Positions 8,090 to 10,601 of a DNA stretch of 10,601 nucleotides are shown here, piece by piece. Location: the NCBI GenBank assembly GCA_003539755.1, contig DPOH01000048.1, positions 1-10,601 of the forward strand. Reading direction: 5' to 3'. This DNA comes from Clostridium sp. (GTDB lineage Bacteria > Bacillota > Clostridia > Clostridiales > Clostridiaceae). How positions within the stretch are numbered: position 1 is the first letter of the stretch; every line of letters starts with the position of its first letter. Position numbers and translations under genes: made by a program. Below the pieces are notes generated by a model. It did not search any database, was not told where the DNA came from, and saw only the letters and a list, made by a program, of their open reading frames with translations.

Positions 8090-10054
8090 CTACTCTCTAG
8101 TTAAATTTATATATTGATTTTTTGTTTCAAATGGCTTGAATGCTCTTCCGCCACCTTCATAGAATTTTCCGAAATATTCAACATAAGTTAATCTTAATGT
8201 GTGAACATATCCGCTTAATAATGATAACAATAAGTTTACTGTTTGGAAAATTATAAATATTAATGGTCCAAATAATATTGTTCCTATTAAAGAATTACCA
8301 TTATCACTAATCATATTCATAATCATGTTAACAGCTCCGGCAATAGATCCTCCTGAAAGTCCTATAGCCATAAGTCTTGTATAAGAAACTAAATCTCCTA
8401 CATAACTTGTAATACCATATAATTCATATAAACCTGCACCAGCTTTAGCACCAATGCTTCCTGCACTTCTTCCTTGAGTAGCTACAATTGCTATAGCACC
8501 TATAATAGAACCTACTTTACCAACTGTCGCAGCTGCTGGTATATTTAATAAGATACCTGCTGCAAGTACTCCTAGTGAACATAATGTTAAAAGCCATGAA
8601 CCTGAATCCATTAACGCATCCATTGGTTTTCCAAGCTTAATTAACACATACGCTTTAACAAGTAATGCAAATACGATTTGTATTGCACCAAATGCTACTG
8701 ATAATCCTAATATAGTCATAACATCAGTATTAGAATCTAATAATCTTGGTAAATTAGGGAATAAATTACCAAAGAATGCACCATATATTGCTCCAAAAGC
8801 TATTGTTGGATAACTTAAGTAATGGAAAAATTTAACCATCTTCTTAGTACCATCATCAAACTTAAACAACTTAAGTGCAAGTATTGTTCCAATTAACATA
8901 AGAAGTCCATATCCCATATCTGCTACCATCATTCCAAAGAAAATCAAATAGAATGGTGTAACGATTGGTGTTGGGTCAATCTCATTGTATTTTGGTAATG
9001 CATACATTGTTGTAACATCTTCAAATGCTGAATTTAAATCATTATTTTCCAATGCTATTGGTACATCATCAATTTCTTCTTCTTTTACATCTTCAAAGTT
9101 TAAGTAATAGTCATTACCTAAAACTTCATCAGCAATTTTAGTTAATTTTTCATTTTGTTTAGTTGGTACCCATCCTTGGATTAAGGATACCTTTTCAGTC
9201 TTTAAGAATTTAGTAGAAATATTCTTTCTTGCAACTAAATTAGTAAAGTACTCATAAGCTAATTGTAATTTTTTTTGTTCTTCTTCGAACCCTGCTAATT
9301 CTTCTTTAATAATGAACTTATCAGAATCAATATTAATTATTCTGTCATTATAATCATGAATTAGCTTTAGAGGAGTATCCATTTCCTCAGTTTTAAAAGG
9401 TGTAAATCCAAATCCTCTAAGTACCTCGCTTACGCTTTCAGTATTATCTTTATTACATAATGCAAACATATAAACATCATGATTATCTTTAGATATTACT
9501 TCAACGTAACAATCATTTAAGTCACTTAAAGCTTCTTCATATTGATTTGAAACGCTTCCTAAGAAATATGAAGTTTCCTTAAGATCATGTAATGAACCTA
9601 AAGTCGCATCAAAGTTTTCATAAGGACGTAAACTTTCTACTATTCCTTGTAACTTTGTCTTTTCATTTTCTAACTTAGCAATTTCTTCTTCTTTAGCTTT
9701 AACTTTGTCATAAATTTCTTCCCAGTTGCTTTCTTGAACTCTCTTTGATAATTCCTCCAAGCTTAGAGAAAGTTTTCCTTGACGCAAAGCCTTAAATGAT
9801 GATTGCTTAGGCACATAGTTATTTAAAAATTGTAGGGCAAATTTAACCTTTGATAATTGCTCTTCCCACTTTGTTATATCAGAATCAACTACATCTTTAG
9901 TTAAATCCTTAAGAGTATCATTGTTTTCTAAAAGATTTTCATCTTGAAGATCAATGAATTCAGCATTAGAAAAACCTTGTAATTTTTCAAGTAATGCTTC
10001 TTTTTCTGATTCAAAGGCTAACAAAGTGAACTTATTCATTTTAACTATTGCCAT
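8090..10054 (-). CDS. ntpI: V/A-type ATPase subunit I (a-subunit, stator of the ion channel)
   Basis: NtpI is the membrane stator that provides the two ion half-channels and anchors the peripheral stalks. The N-terminal half (1 to about 362) is soluble, with two long coiled-coil stretches (about 95-142 and 245-275) in a hairpin arm. The C-terminal half begins PTPIVTPFYLIFFGMMVADMGYG and has about eight membrane helices. The functionally essential arginines are visible: R560 in VSYTRLMAIGL and R621 in HTLRLTYVEYFGKFYEGGG, matching the two conserved channel arginines of bacterial V-type a-subunits. At 654 residues it is full length. The ATG overlaps the ntpF stop by 14 bases; the ribosome binding site (GAGAGGA) is somewhat distant, so coupling with ntpF is likely. 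The stop TAG is part of the ntpK Shine-Dalgarno sequence. Confidence 0.96.
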   Translation of the reverse strand: MAIVKMNKFTLLAFESEKEALLEKLQGFSNAEFIDLQDENLLENNDTLKDLTKDVVDSDITKWEEQLSKVKFALQFLNNYVPKQSSFKALRQGKLSLSLEELSKRVQESNWEEIYDKVKAKEEEIAKLENEKTKLQGIVESLRPYENFDATLGSLHDLKETSYFLGSVSNQYEEALSDLNDCYVEVISKDNHDVYMFALCNKDNTESVSEVLRGFGFTPFKTEEMDTPLKLIHDYNDRIINIDSDKFIIKEELAGFEEEQKKLQLAYEYFTNLVARKNISTKFLKTEKVSLIQGWVPTKQNEKLTKIADEVLGNDYYLNFEDVKEEEIDDVPIALENNDLNSAFEDVTTMYALPKYNEIDPTPIVTPFYLIFFGMMVADMGYGLLMLIGTILALKLFKFDDGTKKMVKFFHYLSYPTIAFGAIYGAFFGNLFPNLPRLLDSNTDVMTILGLSVAFGAIQIVFALLVKAYVLIKLGKPMDALMDSGSWLLTLCSLGVLAAGILLNIPAAATVGKVGSIIGAIAIVATQGRSAGSIGAKAGAGLYELYGITSYVGDLVSYTRLMAIGLSGGSIAGAVNMIMNMISDNGNSLIGTILFGPLIFIIFQTVNLLLSLLSGYVHTLRLTYVEYFGKFYEGGGRAFKPFETKNQYINLTRE

Positions 10055-10367
10055 GAATTTTCACTATCCTCTCAACCACTAATTTAACAGCATTAATTTT
10101 TTTGTCTTCAGATATATTTAATATACCTTCAGCCTCCTGTCTGCCTTTTGCCAATATTGGTTCTGCTTCTTTGTTACCCATATCGACCGCTTTGCTAATA
10201 AGGTCATTAGCTTTTTCTTTTGCTTTTGCTATCACATCATCATATTGCTTTTGTGCTTCACCTTTAGCTTTTTGAACCATGTTCTTTGCTTCACTTGTAG
10301 CATTTCTCACAATTTCATCTGCTTTAGCTTCAGTTTGTTTAATTTCTTCGATTGCTTGTAATGCCAA
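10041..10367 (-). CDS. ntpF: V/A-type ATPase peripheral-stalk subunit (G/H-like, NtpF), first gene of the operon
   Basis: This protein forms the long coiled-coil peripheral stalk with NtpE, linking NtpI to the head. The 108 residues are almost wholly Ala/Lys/Glu-rich amphipathic helix (ATSEAKNMVQKAKGEAQKQ and similar), with no membrane segment, as expected for the AhaH/NtpF family; the C-terminal KKINAVKLVVERIVKIHG is the usual ending. Low-complexity coiled coils are weak evidence alone, but position immediately before ntpI makes the call firm. The start is TTG at 10367: AAAGGTGG (10382-10375) lies 7 bases upstream and there is no in-frame ATG nearby. Its leader contains a hairpin and a U-rich tract (10393-10441), and a consensus promoter lies at 10487-10459. 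Confidence 0.9.
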   Translation of the reverse strand: MALQAIEEIKQTEAKADEIVRNATSEAKNMVQKAKGEAQKQYDDVIAKAKEKANDLISKAVDMGNKEAEPILAKGRQEAEGILNISEDKKINAVKLVVERIVKIHGNS

Positions 10368-10374
10368 AATATCA

Positions 10375-10382
10375 CCACCTTT
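10375..10382 (-). promoter_or_regulatory. Ribosome binding site deciding the TTG start of ntpF
   Basis: AAAGGTGG precedes the TTG codon by 7 bases. No ATG or GTG in the ntpF frame lies at a usable distance, so the operon's first gene begins with TTG. This may lower its translation relative to the ring and head genes. Confidence 0.75.
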
Positions 10383-10392
10383 AATGCCTAAA

Positions 10393-10441
10393 ATGTAAAA
10401 AAAAGAAAATAATATATATTAATACTTTATATAGTATTAAT
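10393..10441 (-). promoter_or_regulatory. Leader hairpin and U-rich tract of the ntp operon (possible attenuator or stability element)
   Basis: The first bases of the ntp transcript can form a 9-bp A+U-only stem (10441-10433 with 10426-10418, arms ATTAATACT/AGTATTAAT, 6-base loop). A strongly U-rich stretch follows at about 10413-10393. This loosely resembles an intrinsic terminator, but the stem has only one G-C pair and about ten bases separate it from the densest U run. It may therefore protect the 5' end of the mRNA or be chance A+T-rich structure. Confidence 0.35.
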
Positions 10442-10458
10442 TACTTTGTACTTGTCTT

Positions 10459-10487
10459 ATTATACACTTTGTATGTATATATTTCAA
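10459..10487 (-). promoter_or_regulatory. Sigma-A promoter of the ntp operon
   Basis: A minus-strand -35 box TTGAAA (10487-10482) and a perfect -10 TATAAT (10464-10459) are 17 bases apart. Transcription would begin near 10452, giving a leader of about 85 bases before the ntpF TTG. No other promoter of this quality was noticed between the genes, so all nine genes probably share this transcript. Confidence 0.82.
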
Positions 10488-10552
10488 CAATTTAAACCAA
10501 AAAAACAATTAACAAATTGCAACTTTGAATATATAAACTTTCAGAAACAAGC

Positions 10553-10562
10553 TTTCGACAAG
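10553..10562 (-). promoter_or_regulatory. Candidate Spo0A box upstream of the ntp promoter
   Basis: Minus-strand CTTGTCGAAA matches the 0A-box consensus TTTGTCRAAA at nine of ten positions and contains the TGTCGAA core. It lies about 66 bases upstream of the -35 box and is bracketed by two AAGCTT sites. Spo0A is the sporulation and stationary-phase regulator of clostridia. A 7-base core arises by chance fairly often, and the site could serve a gene beyond the right edge. Confidence 0.35.
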
Positions 10563-10601
10563 CTTTTGCTCATTTTAACATTTTTATATTCTACAGTAGA
10601 A

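Noticed and set aside
10488..10601. A leftward coding end or small gene at the right edge (for example a 10-codon frame starting MSKSLSKACF)
   Set aside because: No Shine-Dalgarno sequence, immediate stops in all frames and no recognisable protein; best read as upstream regulatory sequence.

Overview
The window is A+T-rich with strong Shine-Dalgarno sequences, sigma-A type promoters and protein sequences typical of Clostridium sensu stricto (Firmicutes). This placement is inferred from sequence character only; the species is not determined. Every gene I can support lies on the minus strand, so the window reads right to left.

Right part (about 10487 down to 1760): a complete operon for a V/A-type rotary ATPase. 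From its promoter (TTGAAA-17-TATAAT) through an A+U-rich leader hairpin the order is ntpF, ntpI, ntpK, ntpE, ntpC, ntpG, ntpA, ntpB, ntpD, ending at a strong intrinsic terminator. This is the order I recall for the Enterococcus hirae ntp operon, without its last two genes (ntpH, ntpJ). The products are the catalytic A3B3 head (NtpA, NtpB), the central stalk (NtpD, NtpG, NtpC), the peripheral stalks (NtpE, NtpF) and the membrane motor (NtpI, NtpK ring). The proteolipid carries all five Na+-ligand residues known from E. hirae NtpK, so the machine is probably Na+-coupled. In a fermentative anaerobe it would pump Na+ using ATP, or run in reverse. Genes are tightly packed: several stops overlap the next start or its ribosome binding site. 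Start codons at ntpE, ntpG and ntpB are set here to internal ATGs; ntpF and ntpA use TTG.

Middle (about 1762 to 1328): the wreck of a secreted 5'-nucleotidase/metallophosphatase gene. The start of the phosphatase domain (NDTH, DAGDTFHG, GNHDFN) is joined, in another frame, to the last 60 or so codons of the same kind of protein. The signal peptide, promoter and most of the enzyme are missing.

Left part (1299 to 245): a monocistronic-looking gene with its own promoter for a polyprenyl-phosphate sugar-1-phosphate transferase of the WecA/TagO (MraY-like) family, which starts assembly of a wall or surface glycopolymer.

Left edge (66 to 1): a consensus promoter followed immediately by the first bases of a SAM-I (S-box) riboswitch. 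A methionine, cysteine or SAM-related gene presumably lies just outside the window. I see no mobile element, CRISPR array, tRNA or rRNA. The novelty is modest: this is mostly a well-known machine with informative details at its edges.
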